Shown: piece after piece, positions 26,819 through 34,730 of the stretch
Layout of the letters: each line of letters starts with the position of its first letter
How positions within the stretch are numbered: the first letter of the stretch is position 1
Source: Nitrospirillum amazonense
GTDB taxonomy: Bacteria; Pseudomonadota; Alphaproteobacteria; Azospirillales; Azospirillaceae
Direction: 5' to 3'
DNA length: 64,000 bases
Assembly (NCBI RefSeq): GCF_007828035.1
Contig: NZ_VITV01000007.1
Span: forward strand, 124,001-188,000
Program-made: the position numbers and the translations under genes
The notes under the pieces: generated by a model
What the model was told of the DNA's origin: nothing
Seen by the model: the letters and a program-made list of their open reading frames with translations, nothing else
Databases searched by the model: none

Positions 26819-27553
26819 ATGGACATCGACACCCTGGAAGACCTGCTGGCCACCGGCATGGTCCGCGACGCCCGCCTCACCGCCATGGACTGGCGCGACC
26901 TGGACGCTGCCGGCTGCCAGTTCGAGAACTGCGTGTTCGAGGACGTGCGCTTCACCGCCGTCGACTTCAGCGACGCCCGCTTCCACGATTGCCAGTTCAT
27001 CCGCTGCCGCCTGTCGCACGCCAAGCTGCGCGACGCGGTGCTGGAGGAGTGCCGCTTCATCGACCCGGAGGACAAGACCGCCGGCTGCACCCTGGCCTTT
27101 AGCGACCTGCGGGCCGCCCGCCTCAGCCGCTGCGACCTGTTCGAGGTGGAGGCGGAGGGCTGCACCTTCCTCGGCGCGCGCTTTCACCTGGTGGACTTCC
27201 ACCACGCGCTCAGTCGTACGCAGACCTTGCATCGCGCCACCTTCCGCGACTGCACCTTCGAACTGGCCGACCTGTCACGGCTATCGCTGCGCGACGCCGT
27301 GATCACCCGCTGCCGCCTGCGGGAAACCGACCTGCACGCCACCGACCTGACGGACGCGGATCTGCGCGACAGCGACCTGTTCCAGGCCATCGTCACCGAC
27401 GCCAAGCTGGATGGCGCCGACCTGCGTGGGGCGGAGGTCAGCGGCCTGGATATCCGTCAGTTGGCGGGATACAGCGGCTTGAAGATCGCGGGCGACCAGC
27501 AGCACCTGCTGCTCGCCGCCGCCGGCATCGAGGTGTGCGGAGACGGTGCCTGA
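26819..27553 (+). CDS. Pentapeptide-repeat protein, Qnr-like architecture
   Basis: The 244-aa product is built of A(D/N)LXX-type repeats from about residue 20 to 220, such as CQFENCVFEDVRFTAVDFSD and LTDADLRDSDLFQAIVTDA. As in Qnr proteins the repeat is broken once by a loop (CRFIDPEDKTAGCTLAFSDL near residue 85, comparable with the RESQKGCNF loop of QnrB), and the chain ends in a non-repeat helix (LLLAAAGIEV). Qnr proteins mimic DNA and protect gyrase from quinolones. That role is only inferred here; most chromosomal pentapeptide proteins are uncharacterised. ATG 26819 follows CGAGG by eight bases; GTG 26798 is an alternative. Confidence 0.8.
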   Translation: MDIDTLEDLLATGMVRDARLTAMDWRDLDAAGCQFENCVFEDVRFTAVDFSDARFHDCQFIRCRLSHAKLRDAVLEECRFIDPEDKTAGCTLAFSDLRAARLSRCDLFEVEAEGCTFLGARFHLVDFHHALSRTQTLHRATFRDCTFELADLSRLSLRDAVITRCRLRETDLHATDLTDADLRDSDLFQAIVTDAKLDGADLRGAEVSGLDIRQLAGYSGLKIAGDQQHLLLAAAGIEVCGDGA

Positions 27554-27642
27554 TCTGCCCCCTCGGCGACGCCATCCGCCGCTGGCCGGCCAGTACGAGC
27601 AGTTCCCAAATACTTCCTCTATTTAACGCATTAACCCTTTTG

Positions 27643-27663
27643 GGGATGTGCTAAAAGCACCCC
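27643..27663. promoter_or_regulatory. Inverted repeat at start of STAND gene
   Basis: GGG-AT-GTGC-TAAAA-GCAC-CCC forms a hairpin or operator-like dyad directly downstream of an AT-rich stretch (TATTTAACGCATTAACCC). It overlaps the first possible start codon (GTG 27648), which suggests translation really begins further in. Confidence 0.45.
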
Positions 27664-30600
27664 AGGGGCAGATGCCCACACGGGAATGGGTGTGGGCCCA
27701 GCGGGGGGAAGAATTGCAAACGAAGAGCTTTCACTTCGGTGAGTGGCTAGTCGATGCGCAGACCTGCACATTGAGGCAAGACCGGGGGAGTCATGAGTCC
27801 GCCCTGCAGACCTTGAAGGTCGAGCCGCGGGCCATGGACGTCCTGCTGGCCCTGTGTGAGCGCTCGGGCCAGATCCTAAGCGCGGAAGACCTGTTGCACC
27901 TGTGCTGGGATGGTCTGGCGGTAGGGGAGAACCAGGTTCATAAGGCGATCACGCAGTTGCGCAAGCTGCTGGGCGATACCGCCGGTGACCCCAGGTACAT
28001 CGAAAACATCCGCAAACGCGGTTACCGCACCGTGGCCACGGTCACCCCCGTCGCAGCGGATGGCAAGACAGCCGTCCTGGACATGTGGATCGACACCTCG
28101 CCCTTCGTCGGCCTGGACGCCTTCGATGAGAGGCACGCGGCCGTGTTCTTTGGCCGGGACACGGCGACCGCCCAATTGCGCGCGACCGTGGCCGCCCAGG
28201 TCGCCGGCGGGCACGACCTGGTACTGATCCTGGGGCCCAGCGGCAGCGGCAAGACATCGCTGGTGCAGGCGGGCCTGATTCCGTCCCTAAGGTCGCGGGA
28301 CCGGCTTTTCCCCTTGCTCGGTACCAGCGTCCTGGATCTGGGCGATGTCCAGGACATTCCCCTGCCTCTGGCCGTCGGCGGCGCTCTGCTGGACCTGGAA
28401 GTTGACGGACGCCCCCTGCTGCAGGGGCTGAGCGCCGACGCCATCGGAACGGCCCTGACCGGGGTTGACCGCCCCCTGTTCCTGGACGAAGCGATCGGCC
28501 CCCCTCGGGACGGCCGGGCCATCCTGTTCATCGACCGCCTGGAAGCGGTGTTCCATGACGCCACCGTTGGCGAGGCGCAGCGGTTGCAGTTTTTTACCGC
28601 GCTGGGTCATTTGGCGCGCAGCGGACATATCCTGGTCATCGCCGCTTGCCGCAACGATTTCTACCCTGACGTCGCCGGCGAACCGTTGCTGATGGCCGCC
28701 AAAGCCCGAGGGGGACATTTCGACCTGGGACCGCCCACGCGGGCCGAGATTATCCACATGATCAGGTTGCCCGCCATCGTCGCCGGTCTTCGTTTCGGTA
28801 CCGATCCGGAAACCGGTGAGCGGTTGGACGACATGCTGTGCGACGCGGCGGCGGACCAGCCGGATGCCCTGCCCCTGCTGCAATACACGCTGCACGAACT
28901 CTACCTGCAACGCAGTACCAGCCGCGAACTGACGATCGCCGGCTATCGCGCCCTGGGTGGCCTGGGTGGTGCCATCGGCAGGCGGGCCGACGCCACGCTG
29001 GAGGGGCTTCCCGCCACCAGCCGGGCCGCCCTAAGCCGCGTCCTGTCGCTGGTCGTCACCGTGGGCGCCAGCGACGAGGCGGCGCGTAGCCGGCGCATCC
29101 CCTGGAGCGCCCTGGCCACACCTGAGGAACGGACCCTGGTCGACACCTTCGTGCGGCAACGGCTGTTCGTCTCACAAGTCTATGACGGTGAACCGGTGTT
29201 CGGTGTCGCCCATGAGGCCATGCTGCGGCAATGGCCTCGGGCCGCCGCCTGGATCGCTGACCACCGTCGCTTCCTCAAAGCCCGCAGCCGAATGGAGGAG
29301 GCGGCGAAGCGCTGGACGGCGGAGGGGCGCCGCGTCGATCTGTTGCTGCCCCGGGGCCAGCAACTGGAAGAGGCGCGGGAATTGGCCGACTTCGCCCCCA
29401 TACCCCTGGATGCCGGGGTGCGCGCCTACATCGACGCCTCGGCGGCGCGGGCACGGCAGGCCGAACGACGGCGCCTGGTGGCCATGGCCAGCTTCGCCGT
29501 CATCGCCGTCATCGCGGGCACGCTGGGCCTGGTGGCCCATCAGGCGGAAAAGGCGGCAGACCAACGCAAGCGCCAGGCCGTGGACCTGATGAACTTCATG
29601 GTCGGCAACTTCGCCGACAAACTACGCCCTTTGGGCCGACTGGATCTGCTGTCGGACATCGGGGAAAAAGCCCTGAGTTATTTCAGTCAAGAAAACTTGT
29701 CATCACTCACCGCAGAAGACCGAAACCAGCAGGCGCGTGCCTTGCAAACCTTGGCCGAGGTGGCGCGATCGCGCGGCGACCCGAAAAGCGCGCAGGTGGC
29801 CTTGGCCAGGGCGAAAAGCTTACTTGATACAAATTTGGCAGAGGGCCTGGAAAGCCAGGAGCTGCTGAAGGACCTGGGCGCCGATGCCTTCTGGATGGGC
29901 CAGATCAGTCTGGACCAGCGTGACGTGGCGCAGGCCGAGACCTTCTTCCTGGACTATGAACGCTATAGCCAACGCATGGTGGCGCTGGCTCCCGACGATG
30001 TCGACGCGTGGATCGAACTGTCGTACGCCCGCACCAATTTGGGATCGACGGCCCAAGCGCGGGGCGACACCCAGGCGGCCCGGACGCTGTTCGAATCGTC
30101 CCTCGCCCTGAAACGCCGCGCCCTGGAGCGCCGCCCCGAAGACCGCAATCTGCGCAGCGGCATCGCCAACACCCTGTCATGGTTGGGATCGGCCAATGAG
30201 ACGGAGGGGGAGTTGCGGGAGGCGCTCTCTTTCTTCGGCCAGGAGAAAGAGCAGTTCCAGTCCCTGCGGGCCACGGCACCGTCGGAACTGCTATGGACCT
30301 TCCGCCTGGTGACGTCGCTGTATCGCCGGGCGCGCCTGCTGTACGCGCTGGGTGATCTGGATGCGGCCGCCGAAGAGCTTGGCCAGGCGCAGTCCCTTAT
30401 CCAAGACCTGACGGCCCGCGACGCCAGCAATCAACTTTGGCAACAGACGCAAATCAAGCTCCGCGTGTTCGCGGCCGAGATTCTGAATGGCCGTCAGAAG
30501 TTTGACGAGGCTTTGGTCATTCTCCGCGCGAACGCCGGCGTATTGGCGCAATTCGCCCGGAGTTCAGGGACGGCGGAATGGCAGTTGGCCGAAACCGACA

Positions 30601-31001
30601 ACCAACTTCATGTCGCGGGAACTTTACTTCGCTTGAACCGGATAGATGAGTCGGTCCACGCCGTGGAATCCGCCTTGGGCAAACTACGCATCATGCCTGA
30701 GGACCGGCAACAGGACCTGAATTACCGCCAACAAATGGCACGCGGTTTGCTGCAAAAAGCAATGGCCCATATCGCCAGAAACGAAAACGACTTGGGGAAA
30801 AAGTCATGCGAAGAATCCTTGCCCCTTTCTCGTTATCTTATTGAGAACAATCAAAAGAGCTATTATAATATAGACACTTGGATTCGCGTTAATTTATGCA
30901 TCGACAATGGGGCTTCTGTTTTAGATAACATCTCCAAGCTCGAAAAAATTGGATACCGCGATCCCAGTTACTTATATTTTCTCTCTCAGTTTAAAAAATG
31001 A
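27648..31001 (+). CDS. Winged-helix / STAND NTPase / TM / TPR regulator
   Basis: The 1117-aa protein has four regions. Residues 25-132 form an OmpR/CadC-type winged helix (FHFGEWLVDAQTC to IENIRKRGYRTVATVTP). Residues 150-600 form an nSTAND1-like NTPase: FVGLDAFDERHAAVFFGRD, Walker A GPSGSGKTS at 196-204, Walker B ILFIDRLEA at 292-300. A single transmembrane helix lies at about 609-630 (LVAMASFAVIAVIAGTLGLV). Residues 640-1117 are TPR-like helices. The layout suggests a membrane-anchored one-component regulator with DNA-binding and NTPase parts in the cytosol and repeats outside the membrane (inference). The last 240 bases are strikingly AT-rich compared with the rest. The true start may be ATG 27672 or TTG 27714, the latter after GGGGGGAAGAA. 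Target genes are unknown. Confidence 0.8.
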   Translation: MLKAPQGQMPTREWVWAQRGEELQTKSFHFGEWLVDAQTCTLRQDRGSHESALQTLKVEPRAMDVLLALCERSGQILSAEDLLHLCWDGLAVGENQVHKAITQLRKLLGDTAGDPRYIENIRKRGYRTVATVTPVAADGKTAVLDMWIDTSPFVGLDAFDERHAAVFFGRDTATAQLRATVAAQVAGGHDLVLILGPSGSGKTSLVQAGLIPSLRSRDRLFPLLGTSVLDLGDVQDIPLPLAVGGALLDLEVDGRPLLQGLSADAIGTALTGVDRPLFLDEAIGPPRDGRAILFIDRLEAVFHDATVGEAQRLQFFTALGHLARSGHILVIAACRNDFYPDVAGEPLLMAAKARGGHFDLGPPTRAEIIHMIRLPAIVAGLRFGTDPETGERLDDMLCDAAADQPDALPLLQYTLHELYLQRSTSRELTIAGYRALGGLGGAIGRRADATLEGLPATSRAALSRVLSLVVTVGASDEAARSRRIPWSALATPEERTLVDTFVRQRLFVSQVYDGEPVFGVAHEAMLRQWPRAAAWIADHRRFLKARSRMEEAAKRWTAEGRRVDLLLPRGQQLEEARELADFAPIPLDAGVRAYIDASAARARQAERRRLVAMASFAVIAVIAGTLGLVAHQAEKAADQRKRQAVDLMNFMVGNFADKLRPLGRLDLLSDIGEKALSYFSQENLSSLTAEDRNQQARALQTLAEVARSRGDPKSAQVALARAKSLLDTNLAEGLESQELLKDLGADAFWMGQISLDQRDVAQAETFFLDYERYSQRMVALAPDDVDAWIELSYARTNLGSTAQARGDTQAARTLFESSLALKRRALERRPEDRNLRSGIANTLSWLGSANETEGELREALSFFGQEKEQFQSLRATAPSELLWTFRLVTSLYRRARLLYALGDLDAAAEELGQAQSLIQDLTARDASNQLWQQTQIKLRVFAAEILNGRQKFDEALVILRANAGVLAQFARSSGTAEWQLAETDNQLHVAGTLLRLNRIDESVHAVESALGKLRIMPEDRQQDLNYRQQMARGLLQKAMAHIARNENDLGKKSCEESLPLSRYLIENNQKSYYNIDTWIRVNLCIDNGASVLDNISKLEKIGYRDPSYLYFLSQFKK

Positions 31002-31011
31002 GGAAACCGCG

Positions 31012-31416
31012 ATGGCCACGACTGTCATTCCGATCACTGTCACGATTACGCCCGATGAGGCCGGTTACACCTGGACGTATGATGGCCCCGGCGTCGATCC
31101 GTCGAGCGGCAATATCACGCTTTCGGATCAGAATCCGACCCAGATCGTCTATCAGTTGGCCGATGGCCTGCAAGACACCTACAATCTCGTCTTCGCCAAT
31201 TTGTCCCCGGCCCATTGCGTGACCGCTCAGGTGACCCAGATCACTTATGGTGATTCAGTGATCACGATCGATGACGCGAATGTCTGGGGTGCCACTGGTC
31301 GCCAGCCGTTTGGCTTCATCCTGGTCGCCCGGCTGAACGACGATACCGGGACGGCCATTCTCAGCCCCGATCCGGAGGTCGACAACAATCCGCCAAGCCG
31401 TCCGCCTGCGGAATGA
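31012..31416 (+). CDS. Small beta-rich protein of unknown function
   Basis: The 134-aa acidic protein begins 10 bases after the STAND gene stop; GAGGA overlapping that stop serves as ribosome site, so the two are coupled. It has alternating hydrophobic strands (VIPITVTITPDEAGYTWTYD, FGFILVARLNDDTG) like a single immunoglobulin-like beta-sandwich and ends in a Pro-rich tail, SPDPEVDNNPPSRPP. There is no signal peptide or membrane segment. I do not recognise the family securely. A role linked to the STAND regulator or to the converging helical-protein operon is suggested by position only. Confidence 0.7.
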   Translation: MATTVIPITVTITPDEAGYTWTYDGPGVDPSSGNITLSDQNPTQIVYQLADGLQDTYNLVFANLSPAHCVTAQVTQITYGDSVITIDDANVWGATGRQPFGFILVARLNDDTGTAILSPDPEVDNNPPSRPPAE

Positions 31417-31420
31417 AATA

Positions 31421-31463
31421 ATGCGATCCCTGCCTCCGGTGTCACCGGGGGCAGGGATCGCAT
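31421..31463 (-). terminator. Long hairpin between converging operons
   Basis: ATGCGATCCCTGCC and its exact complement GGCAGGGATCGCAT enclose an inner CCGGTG / CACCGG stem. On the minus strand it is followed by TATTATTTC, a T-rich tail, so it best serves the minus-strand operon; for the plus strand the tail is weak. Confidence 0.75.
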
Positions 31464-31545
31464 GAACGCGAGCTTTTCCGATGCGGCAACATTGGACAGC
31501 GAATAAACCGGGACCGACGGGGGGGACTATCGCGTCAGCACGGAA

Positions 31546-32484
31546 TCAGTCTGGAACCCAGCGCAATACCGGTTCGGCGAACTCGATGCCGGCCATGGCA
31601 TCAGCCCAGTCTGCCAGGCGCTTAAGACCAACGGTGGCCCATTCGGCCGATGTGCCGGCATCGATCACGGCACGCACCTGTCGACAGTCGTTCCGTACCA
31701 CCGCCAAGGCGTCCATAGCGGACGACCGCGGGGCGGTGGTTTCGACCAGCCTGTCAATCAACAGCGCCAACTGGGCGGCCTGACGTAGCGCCGGCCCAGC
31801 GCCAGCCCACCACTCCAGCGCCAAGCCCATCGTCGCCAGGGTGTCCACCGGAATGGGCGCAGGCTTGGCGGTGGCTAGTCCGACCTGGGCGGCACCGCGC
31901 AACAATAGGCCCGCCTCTTCGCTCCCCTCGGCCCCAGCCAAGCCGATGTTGGTGATGGCGACCGCAATGGGCCCGCCCTGGGCCAGCAGGCCTTCCGTCA
32001 GGCCCTCCGAGACCGCGTCCAACTGACCATCCACCATGGTCACCATGGCCCGGAAGTGCGCGAGATCCGCCTCCGCCGCCGGACCTGATTGGCTGGCGAT
32101 GCGCTGCAAAGGGCCGATATAACTGGCCCCGAACGCCAATTGGTTGACCACCCCATCGCAGAGGGCGCAGATGGCTGGCCCTGCGGCCCCCGGCCGGGTG
32201 ATGAGGGCCCGGTAACTTCCCTGGTCGCTCCGCCCTTCCCGGACCAACTGCCGGCAGTTCAGCGCCAGGGCGATGATGCCGTGGCCGACCAGGCCCTGGT
32301 GAAACCCTTTCCACAAGGTGTTCTGCCAAAACCGATATTCGGTCGCCAAGCCCGGCGCCTGCCGGGCGACGACCCCCGGCAGCCGGCCGTTTCTGAGAGC
32401 ACTGAGGCAGCGGGCGAGCGCGATCAGCCGGTTGCACAGGTCCAGGATGGGAAGCGCCATGCCGCTCATGAGGGCACCGCTCAT
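31546..32484 (-). CDS. All-helical protein of unknown function, partner of the propeller protein
   Basis: The 312-aa protein is predicted largely helical, has no signal peptide and contains a hydrophobic glycine-rich segment around residues 168-186 (LAQGGPIAVAITNIGLAG) between longer amphipathic helices. Its start (ATG 32484) overlaps the stop of the upstream gene by four bases (ATGA), so the two products are made together. Size and arrangement are compatible with the second component of a binary alpha-helical pore-forming toxin, but no motif proves this. Alternative starts lie at 32469 and 32460. Without a homology search the function remains unknown. Confidence 0.7.
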   Translation of the reverse strand: MSGALMSGMALPILDLCNRLIALARCLSALRNGRLPGVVARQAPGLATEYRFWQNTLWKGFHQGLVGHGIIALALNCRQLVREGRSDQGSYRALITRPGAAGPAICALCDGVVNQLAFGASYIGPLQRIASQSGPAAEADLAHFRAMVTMVDGQLDAVSEGLTEGLLAQGGPIAVAITNIGLAGAEGSEEAGLLLRGAAQVGLATAKPAPIPVDTLATMGLALEWWAGAGPALRQAAQLALLIDRLVETTAPRSSAMDALAVVRNDCRQVRAVIDAGTSAEWATVGLKRLADWADAMAGIEFAEPVLRWVPD

Positions 32485-34523
32485 AAAGGCAGGGACGGCA
32501 GCCGAACCATACCACCGTCTGGCGTCATGCGGTGAAGGTCCCCCTTGCCGTCACAGTGGTAGGCCACGTCCGTGTCACTGGCGAAGACGGCCGTCGCTTC
32601 CGAGGTCACATAGGTTCGGCACGGCGGCTGCACCCTCGTATCAATATGCCAGAGGGCCCCCGCCCCGGAGGCGATGCCCAACTGCTCACCGGTCGACAAC
32701 TGGGCGATGGCGTTAACGCAGGCCCCCACCTGCCGGGGGGGGCCACCAGCCAGCGCGTCGTAAAGGTAGGCACGGTTGTCGGCATCCACCATGCCCAGCT
32801 TGTTGCCATTGGCCCGGATCGACAGATAGGCGGCGCGCCCCACCCGCCCCCAATTCTGTCGGGCGGGATTGTAGCGGTAGAGCGTCTGGCTGTTGTTGGT
32901 CAGGGCGAAGACGACGCCGCCCGCGACGGCGATCTGGGCGGCGACATCCGGTCCCGGCAGCATGGGCAGGGCTGTCCAACTTTTGCCCATGCCGTTGTAG
33001 CGGTGCACCCGCCCGTCCCCCGCGGCCTGATTCACCGCGTAGATCGTCCCCTGCCCTACGGCGACGCACGACGCGGGGAAGGCGGAGATGGTGGTCCAGA
33101 CCTGGGTGAAGCGATCATACAGCTTCACATGATAGCTGGAGGGAGCCCCGGCGTCGGATTGAACGGAGGCGACCGGCGCGCCGTCGATCGCCACCAGATC
33201 ATAACCGTCGCTGACACAACTCAGGGCCGTGACCTGCATATCGGTCCAGCCGGGCGCCGACGGCGAATGATGGTACATCCGCCCCGAGGCGGCGATGCGG
33301 AAAACGTCGTCCCCTGCCACGGCGACGGTGGACGGCGCGCTGAGATGCGTGGGCGAGGGCCACAGGTACAGGGACAGCGCATCGGACAGGCCCGCATCGG
33401 CCATGGCGGCGCCCCACTCCCCCCGCGCCGCCGAGAGATCATCGTCGTCCAGCGCGGTCGACACCTCGGACGGCAAGCGCCCCAGCAGCCAGGCCAGCGC
33501 CGCCAATTCCTCCTGCGCGGCCTGCACCATGGGCGCCACGCCCATCAGCTGGACCCGCATTCCGGCCAGGAGCATCGCCGCGGCCTGCTCCTGCCGCCAC
33601 CGGTCGAGCTTGACCTCGATCAGCGCCTCAAGCTTGCCAAGCTGGCCTTGGAGGAAGGGCAGGTCGATGGCGCCGTTGTGCGTACCGACAACCCCACCGG
33701 GGATCATCGACCAGCCCAAGGGATTCCAGCACATCGTCAATCCCACCACCCCCACGGCCACGGAGGAGGCGCCGCCCAGGCCGGCGTCAATGATGCGGCT
33801 GGTCTCGGCCGCGATGCAGGCCTGGGCATGGTGGACGGCCATGGTCATGGCCTTGGCCTCGCCACCGTGGGCCGCCAACAGTTGCCCAAGCACACCGGCT
33901 TGGGCGGCGGCCGCCAAGGCCGTAGCGGTGGTCGCCAGCCATTGCCCCTGCTGGGTGACCATGCCGAGCAGGGCGGAGACCGCTTCGCTCCGTCGCCGGA
34001 CGGCCCTTTCGCACGCCTTCAGGGGATGGGCGCAAGGCAACCGGCCGGCACCTTGGCCGGACCGCCCCGCCAGGGCGTCGTCCAGAACACGGGTCATGTC
34101 CGCCAGCAGACGCGGCAACGACGCCAATTGGGAAAAGACGCTGGGCAGTTCGGCGCCCCGCCGGGGCGTGATCCAGGTCCCGGCCTGCGCCTGAAACGTC
34201 GCGAACTGATCCCGGAAGGCATCATACGACGCTTGTGGTGACGGCACCCCGGATTGCGGGAAGGGGGATTGCGGTACGGGATAGGCGTCCCCGAACAGAA
34301 TGGCCGGCATCGACGCCTGCGTCAGTGCGAAAAGATAGCTGCTGGCCGCCGCCAGGCTGAAGGTCGCGGCCGTGGTCCGCTCCGCCAACGTCTGGGCAAT
34401 GCGGCCCAGTCTGGTCGCGGCCGGCTTGCGCGCCGGCAACCGGGCATGGACACCAGGGCCAACCAATATGCGGCGCCCCAGGGTCGCCTCGGGCGTCATG
34501 ATGGCCGGCATCGTCGCGTTCAT
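32481..34523 (-). CDS. Helical, hairpin-containing protein with C-terminal tectonin-like beta-propeller
   Basis: The 680-aa protein has two halves. Residues 1-390 are helical, with a hydrophobic hairpin at about 246-285 (GASSVAVGVVGLTMCWNPLG and IPGGVVGTHNGAIDL) between long helices, as in ClyA/HBL/XaxA-type alpha pore-forming toxins. Residues about 398-680 contain repeated blades with the tectonin pattern, for example AQIAVAGGVVFALTNNSQTL then YRYNPARQNWGRV, and VAVGQGTIYAVNQ then VHRYNGMGKSWTAL. Such propellers often bind glycans. There is no signal peptide. The ATG at 34523 follows GGAGGGG; an upstream start at 34562 is not supported. A lectin-targeted pore-forming toxin is my inference, not a recognised family. 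Confidence 0.7.
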   Translation of the reverse strand: MNATMPAIMTPEATLGRRILVGPGVHARLPARKPAATRLGRIAQTLAERTTAATFSLAAASSYLFALTQASMPAILFGDAYPVPQSPFPQSGVPSPQASYDAFRDQFATFQAQAGTWITPRRGAELPSVFSQLASLPRLLADMTRVLDDALAGRSGQGAGRLPCAHPLKACERAVRRRSEAVSALLGMVTQQGQWLATTATALAAAAQAGVLGQLLAAHGGEAKAMTMAVHHAQACIAAETSRIIDAGLGGASSVAVGVVGLTMCWNPLGWSMIPGGVVGTHNGAIDLPFLQGQLGKLEALIEVKLDRWRQEQAAAMLLAGMRVQLMGVAPMVQAAQEELAALAWLLGRLPSEVSTALDDDDLSAARGEWGAAMADAGLSDALSLYLWPSPTHLSAPSTVAVAGDDVFRIAASGRMYHHSPSAPGWTDMQVTALSCVSDGYDLVAIDGAPVASVQSDAGAPSSYHVKLYDRFTQVWTTISAFPASCVAVGQGTIYAVNQAAGDGRVHRYNGMGKSWTALPMLPGPDVAAQIAVAGGVVFALTNNSQTLYRYNPARQNWGRVGRAAYLSIRANGNKLGMVDADNRAYLYDALAGGPPRQVGACVNAIAQLSTGEQLGIASGAGALWHIDTRVQPPCRTYVTSEATAVFASDTDVAYHCDGKGDLHRMTPDGGMVRLPSLPL

Positions 34524-34676
34524 GCCCAATTCCCCTCCGCTGCAGTCCCTGCCGCTTCCCAAGGAAAGCTGACCGATGGAGGTTAAGTCGGCTGTTCGCG
34601 CGCCAGTCCTTCTGAAATTCTTCTCTATGATAACAAGTTGATTTTATTAATGATTTTTCAGGGCAGAAAATCATGC
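34524..34676. other. AT-rich upstream region of the helical/propeller operon
   Basis: This stretch carries the ribosome site GGAGGGG and an unusually AT-rich segment (34621-34676, with ATTTTATTAATGATTTTTC on the plus strand). It should contain the promoter of the minus-strand operon, but no -35/-10 pair could be assigned. Confidence 0.4.
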
Positions 34677-34708
34677 AAAAAAGGCCCGGTCGGGCGGACC
34701 GGGCCTTT
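34677..34708 (-). terminator. Intrinsic terminator of pcaHG
   Basis: On the minus strand, AAAGGCCCGGTCC pairs with the GACCGGGCCTTTTTT side and is followed by the T-run, 23 bases after the pcaG stop. This also separates pca transcription from the downstream helical/propeller operon. Confidence 0.9.
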
Positions 34709-34730
34709 CCAGCACCTCGAAGAAAAACGG

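Noticed and set aside
27582-27593. CTGGCCGGCCAG palindrome as terminator of the pentapeptide gene
   Set aside because: It has no loop and no T-run, and a 12-base GC palindrome can arise by chance in this composition.
27648-31001. Known anti-phage Avs-type STAND system
   Set aside because: There is no N-terminal nuclease or other killing effector; the N-terminus is a DNA-binding winged helix, which points to transcription control.
27648-34523. Prophage or integrative element
   Set aside because: No integrase, transposase, phage structural gene, tRNA target or flanking direct repeat was seen, so only an acquired cassette is proposed, not a defined mobile element.
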